64,000 nt of DNA from Mimachlamys varia (Eukaryota > Mollusca > Bivalvia > Pectinida > Pectinidae), in the NCBI GenBank assembly GCA_947623455.1, contig OX392529.1, positions 53,091,186-53,155,185 of the forward strand, read 5' to 3'. Positions within the stretch are counted from its first letter, which is position 1. Every line of letters starts with the position of its first letter. This document shows, piece by piece, positions 1-9,997 of this stretch. The position numbers and the translations under genes are program-made. Under the pieces are notes generated by a model. That model made no database searches, was not told where the DNA came from, and saw nothing but the letters and a program-made list of their open reading frames with translations.

Positions 1-960
1 GAAATTTAACAAGCTCAGCAAATGGGTGAAGATTATGAGCAAAAATTTAGAAACACAAAGATTTGCAGTAGTTATTTGAAAGAACTATTCCCAATCTAAA
101 GACTGTGTTCTACCATATCCATCGCACCTATTTTAAGATATCCATGCCTATTTACGACATTTTGAAGTCAGATTTCAATTCAATCCACCACAGAGGATGC
201 TATGTTCTTCCGTGTTTCGTGGCGACTAAATGGGAGGCAGGAGAATACAATGCTTGGTTGGTTATATCCAAAGGCAATTTTTGATATCCAAAGAAAGATG
301 GTACATAATAATTTTTATGTTTTTATTTCAAAATTGGAAGACCATGTCAGGGATGCAAATACTTCTGTGGATCGTTATACCTGATAATTATATATGGATT
401 GAAAGTCATTTTTTAAAACTTTCATAGTGCTATGAAAGGTCAGCCGTTACATCCATATTGAATGAAGCCCGCTAGGGTTTCATGCTAAATATTTCAGAAC
501 AATTGCTTAACTTAATTTATATTTTTCCAATTAATTGTTTATTACCTGTATTTGTATTTGTGTCGTCATTTAAACGACATGGGCGGAACAGCCCGCATTG
601 AATAAAATTGGCACCAATGATAATAATTAGTCATTTGAGCGTTTGACACAAAGGCATTCTCCATATTATTCGAAGCGGCACGATAAGACTTTCATTGAAC
701 AAGCTTGATCTATGACGTCATAATTCAACCATGTGCAACGTCTCGAGAACCATTGCTTTCATACTTTAATGAAAGGCATTTTTGCTGGTAATGTTAGTCA
801 TAATCTGTTCAAACGAAAACAAAATGTCAACAACTAAGATTTTCTTATCTGAAACACATATTCCTTTGGCCTCATCAATTTGCCAAATAGCCTTTCTGAA
901 TACTAAATAGGATGCATTCTCATATACTGTTTAGAATATGCATCTGTATTAAGTAACTAA
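1..960. other. No recognisable gene
   Basis: AT-rich sequence with only short spurious open frames. I saw no splice-bounded exon, RNA gene or repeat that I could support. A CRE-like TGACGTCA occurs near 713, but a single site is not evidence of function. Confidence 0.5.
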
Positions 961-963
961 ATC

Positions 964-1215
964 ATGGAGAATATTGAAGAATCATGCGTCAGTGCCACAT
1001 CAGCTTCTTTAGAAAGCATGTCTTGCATTCGGGCAAGGAGACTACTTCAAGACCTATCTGAACAAAGAAACACTACATGTAACTTGTCATTTTTGTAGCA
1101 ACACAGACAAGTCGCAAAGGATCCGACAGTGTGACAAGTGGGCTCACCCAAATTGTTTGACACTTTCCTCTATTAAACTCCAGTTCAAATGTATATTTTG
1201 TAAGTGATTTATCTA
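964..1215 (+). pseudogene. Remnant with PHD-like zinc-finger segment
   Basis: An ATG at 964 opens a 44-codon frame ending at a stop near 1096. Shifted by one base, the sequence reads a cysteine-rich segment: C-x2-C, about 11 residues, then QCDKWAHPNC, then about 11 residues and C-x2-C, ending at a stop near 1204. The spacing resembles a PHD-type finger (C4HC3) with part of the second cysteine pair missing. The segment from about 1122 to 1215 is the same sequence that is tandemly repeated at 3048-3410, on the other side of the LINE copy. It may be the remains of a retrotransposon ORF1 or of a host exon. The frameshift and stop show it is not functional now. The finger-like reading is seen directly; the origin is inferred. 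Confidence 0.4.
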
Positions 1216-1227
1216 ACTTTCGCTGGA

Positions 1228-3041
1228 TAACAAGACCAAACAAAATGCCTGGAAACAACACTATGAAAGGCTACTCAATATTGAATTTGAATGGAATCCA
1301 GATGAGCTATCAAAGGAAACACCAGTTCAAGGCCCACAAATTGAGATCAGTCCTGACAAGATTGAAAAGGCTTTAAGGAAGATAAAAAATGGGAAAGCAG
1401 CTGGACCATCGGGTATTGTAGCTGAAATGTTGAAAGCATCCAGAAAGATAGGCATCCAGATCATGACGGACCTGGTGAAATCCATCATAAGAGAAGAGTG
1501 TGTTCCAGAGAGCTGGGAAGAGAGCTATATCAACAACTGCTATAAGGGCAAAGGTAACGCGCTGACAAGAGGCAACTATAGAGGCCTGAACCTCCTGGAA
1601 CAAGCGATGAAAGTGATAGAGAGAGAGTAACAGACAACATCAGTAGACAACAAATTGACATCAACGGAATGCAGTTCAGTTTTGTACCAGGTGGAGGCAC
1701 AACAGACGCAAGCTTCATTCTGCATCAAATGCAGGAGAAATACATCGAGGCAGACAGAAAACTATACATGGCATTTGTTGACCTAGAAAAGGCATTTGAC
1801 AGGGTTCCCTGAGAAGTGCTATGGTGGGCAATGCGCAAGCTTGGAGTGGAGGAGTGGCTAATATCAGACTAGTTCAGTGCATGTATAGGAACGCCAGGAA
1901 CAGGGTACGGGTAGATGACACCTACAGTGATGACTTCAGTGTAAAGGTTGGAGTACATCAAGGATCAGTCCTCAGTCCCTTATTATTAATCATTGTTGTC
2001 CTTGAGGCCCTCTCCCAGGAGTTCCACACAGGGTGCACGTGGAAACTATTGTATGCAGATGACTTGGCCATAATAGCAGAGACAATGAGTGAGCTGGAAG
2101 AAAGACTTAAAGTTTGGAAGAAAGGCAAGGAAACAAAAGGTCTGAAGGTTAATATCGGAAAGACAAAAGTGATGGTCAGTGGCCCAGAACTCCAGTCACT
2201 GAAGGACTCTGGGCAATACCCATGTGCGCTATGTAGAAAAGGGGTCAGGAGAAATGCGATACAGTGCAGCCATTGCTCCCAGGGGTGCACAAAAATGCAG
2301 CGGAGTGCAGGGTAGGCTCAAACCAGATCCAGACTTCAGATGTAAGAGATGTCAAGGACTAGCATGCCTAATTGAGGGCCGGCCTTACAACGACGTTCAA
2401 ATAGGCAAGGACATCCTGGAGGTCGTAGACTCCTTTTGCTACCTGGGAGATATGCTGAGCGCTGGAGGTGGATACGAACTAAGCTCAACCATCAGAGTCA
2501 AGACAGCTTGGGGAAAGTTCAGAGAACTTCTCCCCATCCCAACATCCCGAGTCATCCCTAGCAACATCAGGGGCAACGTCTACAATAGCTGTGTAAGAAG
2601 CGTGATGCTGCATGGCAGTGAGTGCTAGGCCCTCACCCAGTCATCACTGGCGCCCGACTCCAGAGAAATGACAGGGCTATGATCAGGTGGATGTGCAACG
2701 TAAAGCCAGACCAGATCCAAAACACCAGTACAGACTCCCTACTTGAGAAATTGGCCATCCCAAAACTTGATGTGCTACTACGGGTAAGCCGTCTTCGTTG
2801 GTTTGGACACGTTGAAAGGAGTGAGGGGTCTATCAGCACTTGCAGGGACCTAAGACTAGACGTGAAAAAGAAAGCCGGGCGCCCTAAGAAGACATGGAAA
2901 GAAACCATCAGGCAAGATCGTAAGCAGTGGCAACTGGACACAGTAAATCCCCACAATCGTGATCACTGGAGACTTTGCATAAGGACAGCCAGACAACGTC
3001 AAAGACCTTCCGAAGGGAACACAGATGTTAAACCTGGATAG
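1228..3041 (+). pseudogene. Non-LTR retrotransposon (LINE) ORF2 remnant, copy 1
   Basis: A decayed, 5'-truncated LINE reverse-transcriptase gene with no endonuclease domain. In order: a pre-RT segment (KIKNGKAAGPSGIVAEML near 1380-1430; NCYKGKGNALTRGNYRGL near 1535-1590); a frameshift in the GAGAGAGAG run near 1620; the FVPGGGTTDA and MAFVDLEKAFDRVP blocks with an in-frame stop at 1810; a further frameshift near 1860; then VHQGSVLSPLL and the catalytic YADD at 2052-2063. A cysteine-histidine finger follows (CALC, QCSHC, later CKRC near 2356) with a frameshift at about 2286. The C-terminal region includes RLRWFGHVERSEG and GRPKKTWKETI near 2795-2910. These blocks are typical of a LINE lineage common in marine invertebrates. 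No poly(A) tail is seen. Translation is broken by at least three frameshifts and two stops, so the copy is dead. Confidence 0.85.
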
Positions 3042-3045
3042 TGAG

Positions 3046-3410
3046 TTGACAATGTGACAAGTGGGCTCACCCAAAGTGTTTGGGACTTTCTTCTAGCAAA
3101 CTCCAGTTTTAATGTGTATTTTGTCAGTGATTTATCTAACTTTGACAGTGTGACAAGTGGGCTTACCCAAAGTGTTTGGGACTTTCTTCTAGCAAACTCC
3201 AGTTTTAATGCATATTTTGTTAGTGATTTATCTAACTATGACAGTGTGACAAGTGGGCTCACCCAAAGTGTTTGGGACTTTCCTCTAGTTTCAATGTTGA
3301 TGCCGTGGGCTCACCCAAAGTGTTTGGGACTTTCCTCTAGTTTTAATGTTGATGCCGTGGGCTCACCCAAAGTGTTTGGGACTTTCCTCTAGTTTCAATG
3401 TTGATGTCGC
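3046..3410 (+). repeat. Tandem repeat from the zinc-finger-like segment (96-bp then 52-bp units)
   Basis: Units starting GACAGTGTGACAAGTGGG recur at 3048, 3144 and 3240, exactly 96 bases apart. They are followed by shorter 52-base units starting at 3253, 3305 and 3357. One frame reads QCDKWAHPKCLGLSS, matching the finger-like segment at 1122-1215, but has stops inside each unit. Because 96 is a multiple of three, another frame stays open for 112 codons (3054-3392) as a 32-residue repeat. I regard that frame as a by-product of the repeat rather than a gene. Confidence 0.85.
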
Positions 3411-3720
3411 CGCCGTCGCAGCCGGAAAAGAGTAACACCTAAGTCTCGTTTTCTCGACTATTGTCGAGGCGAGACAAAAACTCTGTAACTTTATCATATT
3501 AGTGTTTGGACTGAAAAAAAGTCTAAAATTTGTATAACAAGGAATACCATTGTGCAACTTCAAAAGATATAAACTTGAGTATTATTGCCAGTGTTTAAAA
3601 CTTGAACTTCATACAATGAAAAAAAGGGGAATTAAATTTTGGAAGGGGATAATTTTTGGTCAGGTATAAAAAGTACCTGGAAGGTTCATTTTGGTCAGGT
3701 GTATATCGGGGGGGAATGGG

Positions 3721-3830
3721 GGGGGGGTCAGGATTCTTAGGAATGAGGGGAGATGAAATATTCAATCGTACTGTCCTGTTCATCTCCTATACATAATTTG
3801 ATAAAATTATAGAAATAGACAAATTTCATA
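3721..3830 (+). repeat. Left direct repeat flanking LINE copy 2
   Basis: About 110 bases, G-rich at the start and ending in TTCATA. It is repeated with moderate divergence at 4581-4690. The LINE fragment at 3831-4568 lies between the two. Shared blocks include CTCCTATACATAATTTGATAA and the following GAAATAGACA. The length is far more than a LINE target-site duplication, so an older duplication or insertion into a pre-existing repeat is more likely. Confidence 0.7.
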
Positions 3831-4568
3831 AGGAGAGGTACCTGAGAATTACATGGCAGTAAATGAGAGACTCTATATGGCTTTCGTGCATCTAGAGAAA
3901 GCTTTTGACAGGGTACCGTGACAAGTGATTTGGTGGGCGCTGAGAAAACTCGGAGTCGAGGAATGGATTGTGAAGCTGGTGCAAAGTATGTACTAGAATG
4001 CAGGGAGTCATGTACGGTTGGGTGATGGTTTCAGCGATGAGTTTGAGGTGAAGGTTGGCGTACAACAGGGATCTGTGCTTAGCCCACTGCTTTTTATCAT
4101 CGTCCTTGAGGCCTTGTCACGTGAGTTTTAGAGCAGGAGTGCCCTGGGAGGACCTTTAGGCCGATGACCTTGTCATCATTTCAAATTCCTTGGAGGAATG
4201 TGTCAGTAGACTGATGACCTTGAAGGAGGCTATGGAGAGGAGGGGACTCAGAGTCAATGCCAAGAAAACCAAGTTCATGATCTGTGGCACAGGCTTGATC
4301 CAGTGGGGCAATCAATAATGTCTTCAATATGAAAAAAGGGGGAGGATGACAACCAGGGAGACCAAAGATGACCTTGAAAGCACAGTTAGAAAAAGACCAG
4401 CGTGATTGGGGACTTTGTGATGTTAACCCATTGGACAGAGATGTCTGGAAGTCAAACATTAGGTCTGCCATGCGTGCAGCAGGCCAGTTACCTGGAAGGG
4501 AGGCCACTGCTGGGGAAGATGTACCTAATCCTTCACATTAATCAAAATGCTGCTGCTGATGATGGTGT
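3831..4568 (+). pseudogene. LINE ORF2 fragment, copy 2, with 3' end
   Basis: A second fragment of the same LINE family as 1228-3041. It begins in the reverse-transcriptase palm (LYMAFVHLEKAFDRVP near 3868-3920, followed by a stop where an arginine codon would be expected). It continues through KVGVQQGSVLSPLLFIIVLE near 4050-4110 and a damaged ADDLVII catalytic region near 4165. After KTKFMICGTG near 4266 a large internal deletion jumps to the extreme C-terminus (DWGLCDVNPLDRDVW near 4403-4447, ending at a stop near 4540). A short run of TGC/TGA triplets at 4547-4565 looks like the element's natural microsatellite-like 3' end. Several stops and the deletion show it is dead. Confidence 0.8.
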
Positions 4569-4580
4569 ATAAAAAAATAT

Positions 4581-4690
4581 CCGGGGGGGGGGGAGGATTC
4601 TGAGAAATGAGAGGGTGAAATATTTAATAGTATTGTCCTGTTCCTCTCCTATACATAATTTGATAACTTTGGAAATAGACAGTTTTCATA
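4581..4690 (+). repeat. Right direct repeat flanking LINE copy 2
   Basis: Partner of 3721-3830. It starts with a poly-G run and GGATTC and ends in TTTTCATA. A GTGTATAAAAAGTATCCGGG block related to the sequence beside the left copy recurs near 4722 and 6018, so this repeat type is dispersed locally. Confidence 0.65.
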
Positions 4691-6020
4691 GACAATTTTC
4701 AAATAGGGGTACAGTTTGTTTGGGTGTATAAAAAGTATCCGGGAGGTGGGGAGGTTTTGTAATAACTGTATAAGTTTCTACATAGCTCTGCAAGCATTAA
4801 CTTTGCCAGTAATTGAAATTTACTCTGGCATATAATTTCTGAGCCCATGGGTAGGGAATTTTTGGAGATGGGTTGGGGTTTGAGGTACGTGTTATATGAC
4901 TGCAAATGGTTTTACATGACTCCCCCAACATTAACTTTGCCAATGATTGAAAATTATTTTTGCGTAATATCCTGGCCCTAGGGTGGGGATCTGGAGGGAT
5001 AAGGCTGGCAAAACATTTCCCTGCAACACCCCTAATAGCTTTGAAATTTGAATGGATGAAAACTTGTGATACAGAAAAAAATCATAGGGCCATACCAATT
5101 CAATTTATTGTTCTTCGGAAAATGAGATTTCAAAATTGGAGCGAGCGGGCGAATTTTTTTTTGTTTTTACAAAAAATTTTAATTCCTTAATTTCGAACGA
5201 GCGGTAGTTTTCAAAAGACTAAATGTCAGAATATGTGTTTGACTATTAATATAATGTATCACCAAATAGTACATGCATTCAGGATTTAAATGCACGGCAT
5301 CGGGAAGAGAGTTCGAATGGTGTACATAAATATTTTAAAATATCAATAACAAACAAGTTTTTTTTAACTATCAACAGTAGGCCTATTCTATTAAAATATA
5401 ACTGATGAAATGACATTGATGTCTGTCAGATTGAGTCAATTGCTTGAGAAGAATATCAATTTGAAATTCAATATAGAGGAGTTATTATGGTCGTACATTT
5501 GTATTAACAACATATCTTCTGATGCCTCTTACTTAATTCAGGATTTTTAAAAACATTTTCTGTTGACGCTTGAAGTCGCTTTTTAGTGAGACCGCTTAAC
5601 TTAACTACCGTATTTTGTTTATTTGATCAAAAGATCTTGGAACGATTAACCATCTATTAAGGTATTTTGCAATACATTATGGGGACCACATTCTGTAGTG
5701 ACCAACACGATAAGAAAGTGATTTTTTGACACATTCCCTATTTTTTTTTTTTCAAAAGTGAAAAAGTCTCGTCACGCATTTCCCCTCGTGTTGCTGCCGA
5801 AAAACACTTGAAATACCATTCTTACCTTTGTTTCAAACATTCAAATGATCCGGAAAATCGGTTTCTAAATTTTCAACTATTGTAAAATATATCCAGATTC
5901 GTTGTTTTTCAGTGACGCTAAATTTGGAGCGGTAATACTTTACTTTTACTTTTATTTTATTTTTCCAAAACTGGAGCGTTTTTTTATGCAGGGGTGGGGT
6001 TGTTACTTTTTATGCAGGTA
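4691..6020. other. No gene; local low-complexity repeats
   Basis: AT-rich DNA with fragments of the GTATAAAAAGTATCC repeat at its edges. No supported coding sequence. The open frame at 4960-5190 has no recognisable motif. Confidence 0.5.
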
Positions 6021-6021
6021 T

Positions 6022-6043
6022 AAAAAGTATCCGGATACTTTTT
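6022..6043. repeat. Perfect 22-bp palindrome
   Basis: AAAAAGTATCC followed by its exact reverse complement. It lies within the local GTATAAAAAGTATCC repeat and could form a small cruciform. No function is assigned. Confidence 0.8.
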
Positions 6044-6277
6044 GGTAAGGGGATACTTTTTATGCATCCGGGCAGGGTGGGGTGTTCTGTTGAGAGTCTT
6101 CGGCATTATACTTACAAGTCATAGCAATTTAAATAGGCAAAAGATCCGTACTATTGCAAGGAGGCTTACACGAACACTGTGGCCTCTTAAGTACACACGC
6201 ATTCAACACACATCCACATCGCATACACTGGAAGGCCGTACTTAAATGACATTTAAGCTGTTAATAGGATGTAAATA

Positions 6278-6395
6278 TGTAATAGGACGAGGAAAAGTGA
6301 TAAAGATTGTGCCTTCACTGGGGCTCGAACCCCCGACCCTTGGCTCTCCAGCCCAATAATGCTCTACCAATCGAGCAAAAGGGAAATTCCTTACA
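6278..6395 (-). mobile_element. tRNA-derived SINE (family A), copy 1
   Basis: Read on the minus strand, the sequence has a tRNA-like head with an A-box (GATTGGTAGAGCATT) and a B-box (GGGTTCGAGCCC). These are followed by a tail ending in the reverse complement of TAATAGGACGAGGAAAAGTG. A near-identical copy lies at 6545-6672 and a degraded one at 41944-42040. Duplicated heads with a shared non-tRNA tail indicate a SINE rather than a tRNA gene. Transcription would be by RNA polymerase III from the internal boxes (general knowledge of the class). Confidence 0.75.
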
Positions 6396-6544
6396 GCTAA
6401 TACGCTTGCACTAAGGCATTACCTAATCAATGCATATCTTTTATGACTATTCACCTTTTTTCTAAATCTCCAACCCAGGTTCTTTGACTCGATCCCTGTC
6501 TGGGCTTCTCCTCCTTGAAATGGGGAGGGTCATCGGCACCAGTT

Positions 6545-6672
6545 TGTAATAGGATGAGGAAAAGTGATAAAGATAGTGCTATTGCTGGGGCTCGAACTCG
6601 CGACCCTTGGCTCTCCAGCTCGATGCTCTACCGACTGAGCTCAAGGGAAATTCCCTGCAGCTCACACTTGTA
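6545..6672 (-). mobile_element. tRNA-derived SINE (family A), copy 2
   Basis: Same family and orientation as 6278-6395. It has an intact-looking A-box (GTCGGTAGAGCAT) and B-box (GGTTCGAGCC) on the minus strand and the same tail. The two copies are about 150 bases apart in direct orientation. Confidence 0.75.
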
Positions 6673-6744
6673 AGGCCGATGATTTGATGACACATACACT
6701 TTCTGAATACACTAAAGATTTGTTTTTTTTGTACAATTTCCAAT

Positions 6745-7153
6745 TACTCTCTAATACTTAAAGGAGTATGTATACAAACACATTAGCAGTATTACTTTAT
6801 CTTAGGGTACTCTCTAAACCAAATAAAGGATCATACAATTACATGATTTTTCGAAATACTCTCTAAACCTAATTACAAAAGGTTATAAAAACAATATATA
6901 GCAGTTTTACCTTATTTTAGAATATAGTCTCTAAACCAACTGACAAAGGACTTAACAAACACTATAGCAGTATTTCCTAATTTCGGAAAAAGTCTCCAAA
7001 CGAAATGACAAAGGACTGTACCAATTCTATTGCAGTAATAATTTCGGAATACTTTCTAAACCAATTGACAAAGGATTAATGCAAACACTATTTATATAGA
7101 AGTATTTCCTCATTTCGTAATACTCTCTTAACCAATTGAAAAACAATTGTACA
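6745..7153 (+). repeat. ~64-bp minisatellite, left part
   Basis: Degenerate tandem units containing GCAGTATTTCCTAATTTCGG, ATACTCTCTAAACCAA and TTGACAAAGGA. The same array continues at 11775-12205. The DIRS-like element interrupts it at ACAATTGTACAAAC. Confidence 0.85.
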
Positions 7154-7196
7154 AACTTGAGGTTTTTGAAGTAAAACCAATGTTTGTGATATAATA

Positions 7197-7336
7197 CTCA
7201 CCACCATATAGACAATAGCGTTATCCCTCCGGCAGCCCATAATTTACATAATAAAAAATGAAAATAAATATCCCGTAAGAGGCCCCTTAATGCTTGGTAC
7301 GAACGCACCGCGCAAGCCCAATAATCTCACTTCCGC
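7197..7336 (-). repeat. DIRS inverted terminal repeat (3' end of element)
   Basis: 140 bases starting CTCACCACCATATAGACAAT and ending CACTTCCGC. It is the near-identical reverse complement of 11618-11757. Outward of it (7154-7196) lies the end-specific extension, which is complementary to the first half of the internal complementary region. Confidence 0.92.
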
Positions 7337-7382
7337 ACCCAAATTAATTGAGGAGACAAGGGGAGGAGGGTGGGAACTCAAA

Positions 7383-7477
7383 TATATGGTGGTAAGTATT
7401 ATATCATAAACATTGGTTTTACTTCAAAAACCTCAAGTTTATTTCAATAATAGCTCACCACCATATAGACAATAGCG
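7383..7477 (-). repeat. DIRS internal complementary region
   Basis: 7383-7440 is the reverse complement of the element's outer left end (7154-7211). From about 7436, GTTTATTTCAATAATAGC onward matches the reverse complement of the opposite outer end (11739-11774). The junction overlaps at AAGTTT, so a GTT is shared. This is the arrangement expected if the region templates the circular junction of the two termini in DIRS replication. Confidence 0.9.
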
Positions 7478-7600
7478 AATTTGTCTTACCGTAGAGGAGT
7501 CACCGAAGACAATCACTAAAAACCAGCAGCAACAACGTAGTTTAAAAACCCCTAAGGGGCAAGGATATTTACAATAAAAACTCCCTCAACATTGAAGCAG

Positions 7601-9122
7601 CTATGGAGCCTTCCTACAGATTGACTGGGGGACAGGTGACTGCCTGAGCAGTGACAAGAGGACCCAGATAATACAATCCATCAGAATGGGAAGCAAATGA
7701 CGCAGGGACTGAATGGCTAGCAGAACTGCTCTCATCTCCAGCACATTGATGTGCTCCTGGAGTTGATCTCCCCTCCAGACCCCTGACCGACACTGACCGT
7801 TGAGGTAGGCACCCCAACCTGTCATTGATGCGTCCGTGTACAGAGTAACTGTAGGGGAAGATCTCCGAAGAGAGACGCCCTTCAGAATATTGCTCTCTGA
7901 AGCCCACCACATGGCCGAAGCCTTGACGGACGCTTGCAAAGGAATCTGAATGTCCCACTGAAGGGATGCCAGATTCCATTTGGACAAGAGAAACATTTGA
8001 AGAGGTCGTATATGGAGTCGACCCAACGGCACAACATCCTAAAGGGAATTGAGGAATCCGAGAAGCCTCAAAAACCACCTGACCTGAATCGAGTCCAAAC
8101 TGTTGAGCAGAAGAACCAACTCCCTGGCCTTCTGGAACTTCGACTGGGGAGGAAGAACAAGGCCCCGATCCGTAACGAAACGGTTGCCCAGGAAGACAAA
8201 ATCCTGGGAGGGAATGACCTCCGATTTCTCCCGGGAAGGTATAAAACCTAGGCGAAAGAGTGTTGACAAGACCGATCTGGTGCTGCAACTCAGAGAATCT
8301 GGGTTTAAATGCAGCATCAGCGAGTCGTCGAAATAAATATGGATGTCTACTCCGCGACTGTGTAGATAGCCCACAAACACCTGCAGGAGCTTGGTGAAAA
8401 CCAAGGGAGCAGTTGTCAGACCAAAGGGCATGGCCTTGAACTGGAACACTTTGCCCTGAGAGGTGAATCTCAGGTATTTCCTGACCGATTTCTTTATCGG
8501 TATATGGAAATAAGCGTCCTTGAGGTCGATAGAGGTCACCCACATGCCTGGTACTACTGAAGCCAGAATGCCTCGAGGAGTCTCCATTTTGAAGTGGGGC
8601 GAGTCCACATGCTTGTTGAAGGCACTTAGGTCAGTCCCCGGATTTTTTCTTGACAAGAAACATCCGTGAGTAAAAGCCTGGCGTCCAATGAGACCGAGGA
8701 ACCTCCTCCACAGCACCCTTGATTAACAAGGCATTGACCGCGTCTAGGAGGGCCTGAGCCTTCTCCTGGTCGCCTGGTGGAGGAAAGAAGATGGGATCTA
8801 TGGAAAGAGGGGGGTCCCGCAAAAGGGGGATACCTAGACCCTCGGAAACCACTGAAATTGCCCACATGTCCTTGGTAACTTCCTGCCACTCCGGAAGGAA
8901 GTGGGATAAACGACCGCCTACTGGAAGGTCTGGCTTTGGAAGCTTTAGGCCTGCCCATGGATCGTCTTCTAGAGTGGACAAGGGACAAGGAGGGACCGAG
9001 GGACTGCAAGAGTCAGGAACTCTGCCCCTTCTTACCCAGATTCTTCTTGCCTCCCCTTCCCCCCCTGTGACTCTGACCGCCACGTCCCCGGGAAGAGTGC
9101 CCACCGTGAATAGCTGTGGCAA
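7601..9122 (-). pseudogene. DIRS pol: reverse transcriptase and truncated RNase H
   Basis: Three linked frames. 9122-8631 carries the pre-RT and first RT segment (LSHFLPEWQEVTKDMWAI; GAVEEVPRS; MFLVKKKSG). A short deletion near 8640 shifts frame. 8716-8039 then carries LSAFNKHVD, SIDLKDAYFHIPI (catalytic Asp near residue 64), AMPFGLTTAP and YFDDS (residues 128-132), the YxDD catalytic motif. After an in-frame TAG at 8039-8041, the same frame continues at 8032-7601 as RNase H with YTDAS..GWGA (residues 65-74) and LEMRA (98-102). The later catalytic aspartates and all the downstream recombinase are missing, and the protein runs into unrelated residues. The frame order matches DIRS pol. The gene is broken. 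Confidence 0.88.
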
Positions 9123-9930
9123 CAGGAAGCTGAACCTGAGGCTGAGCTGTCTGTGTACTCTTCTTAGGTTTACCTAGTCGCTGCACCCGACTAGGTTTAG
9201 GCTTAGCCCTAAGCTTCTCCAGCCGGGCTGAAGCCGCCTTGTCATTATTGACTCTGTCCATGACCGAGGTGAGAACACCTCCGAACATTTCCGAGCCAGA
9301 CAAGGGAGCGGTCATGAGGTCCGAAATAAATGGCTCACCGACAGTCAGTCTGGGCTTCAGAACTGAAGCGCGGCGAGCCAGGATGAAGTCAGCCAAAACA
9401 GCCAGAATGAGCGCGGTCCCATCCATGTGAGCCCGGTTCATGGCCTTGCTGAGTTCAGCCAAGAGCTTAGTCTTGTTAGGTAGACTTTCCTCAGCAGGAG
9501 AAGAGGCTACAAACAATGCAGAGGCAAAGGAATCTGCATAAGCCAGCACATGAATGGCAAGGCGAAGCAGTCTTTCCATCCGACTATGCTCTTAAGGAGT
9601 CAAATGAACAAAGTCATTTGATCTCCCAGGCCAGCGAAAGGAATCCAGATTCCTCTCAGCCTGGGAAGCGGCAAGACATGACTCTGTGTCAGGAGGGTCA
9701 GCCTCAGAGTCTGAAGACTCTTGAAAGGAACCCTCAGGTGGAAGTGATGGGAGCCAAGAGCGAGTCTCTGCTTCAACATCAGAACCAGCATCCAAAGACA
9801 GAGTTTCCCAATCAGGAAAAGTCTGTTGACCCACACCCTCAACCTCCGACTCTTCACAATCCATTTCCTCAGCCTCATCATGATCTGACTGAGAAAACTG
9901 GCCCAAACTAGAGGTGAGACTAGACACCAT
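9013..9930 (-). pseudogene. DIRS gag-like protein, C-terminal part
   Basis: One frame with an in-frame stop at 9592-9594. The first part is acidic and serine-rich (SDSEADPPDTES). The second part begins ERLLRLAIHVLAYADSFASA, contains a helical, alanine-rich core (near 9350-9550), and ends in a basic Arg/Gly-rich tail (near 9020-9110) suited to nucleic-acid binding. This layout resembles the gag-like ORF of DIRS elements. The 3' end overlaps the start of pol by about 110 bases in another frame. Confidence 0.7.
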
Positions 9931-9997
9931 CTGGTCAGGAACCTCTGTTCTTCGACACTTGGAGGCAGAAGAAAGGCCAGCACTAAGATCTGAAAAG

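Noticed and set aside
3054..3392. 112-codon repeat protein
   Set aside because: It is out of frame with the recognisable finger-like reading and follows from a 96-base unit.
6278..6672. Functional tRNA genes
   Set aside because: The heads lack a full cloverleaf, occur in several diverged copies and share a non-tRNA tail, so they are SINEs.
7614..8543. 309-codon open frame on the minus strand
   Set aside because: It overlaps the RT and RNase H frames, which carry all the conserved motifs. It is a shadow frame.
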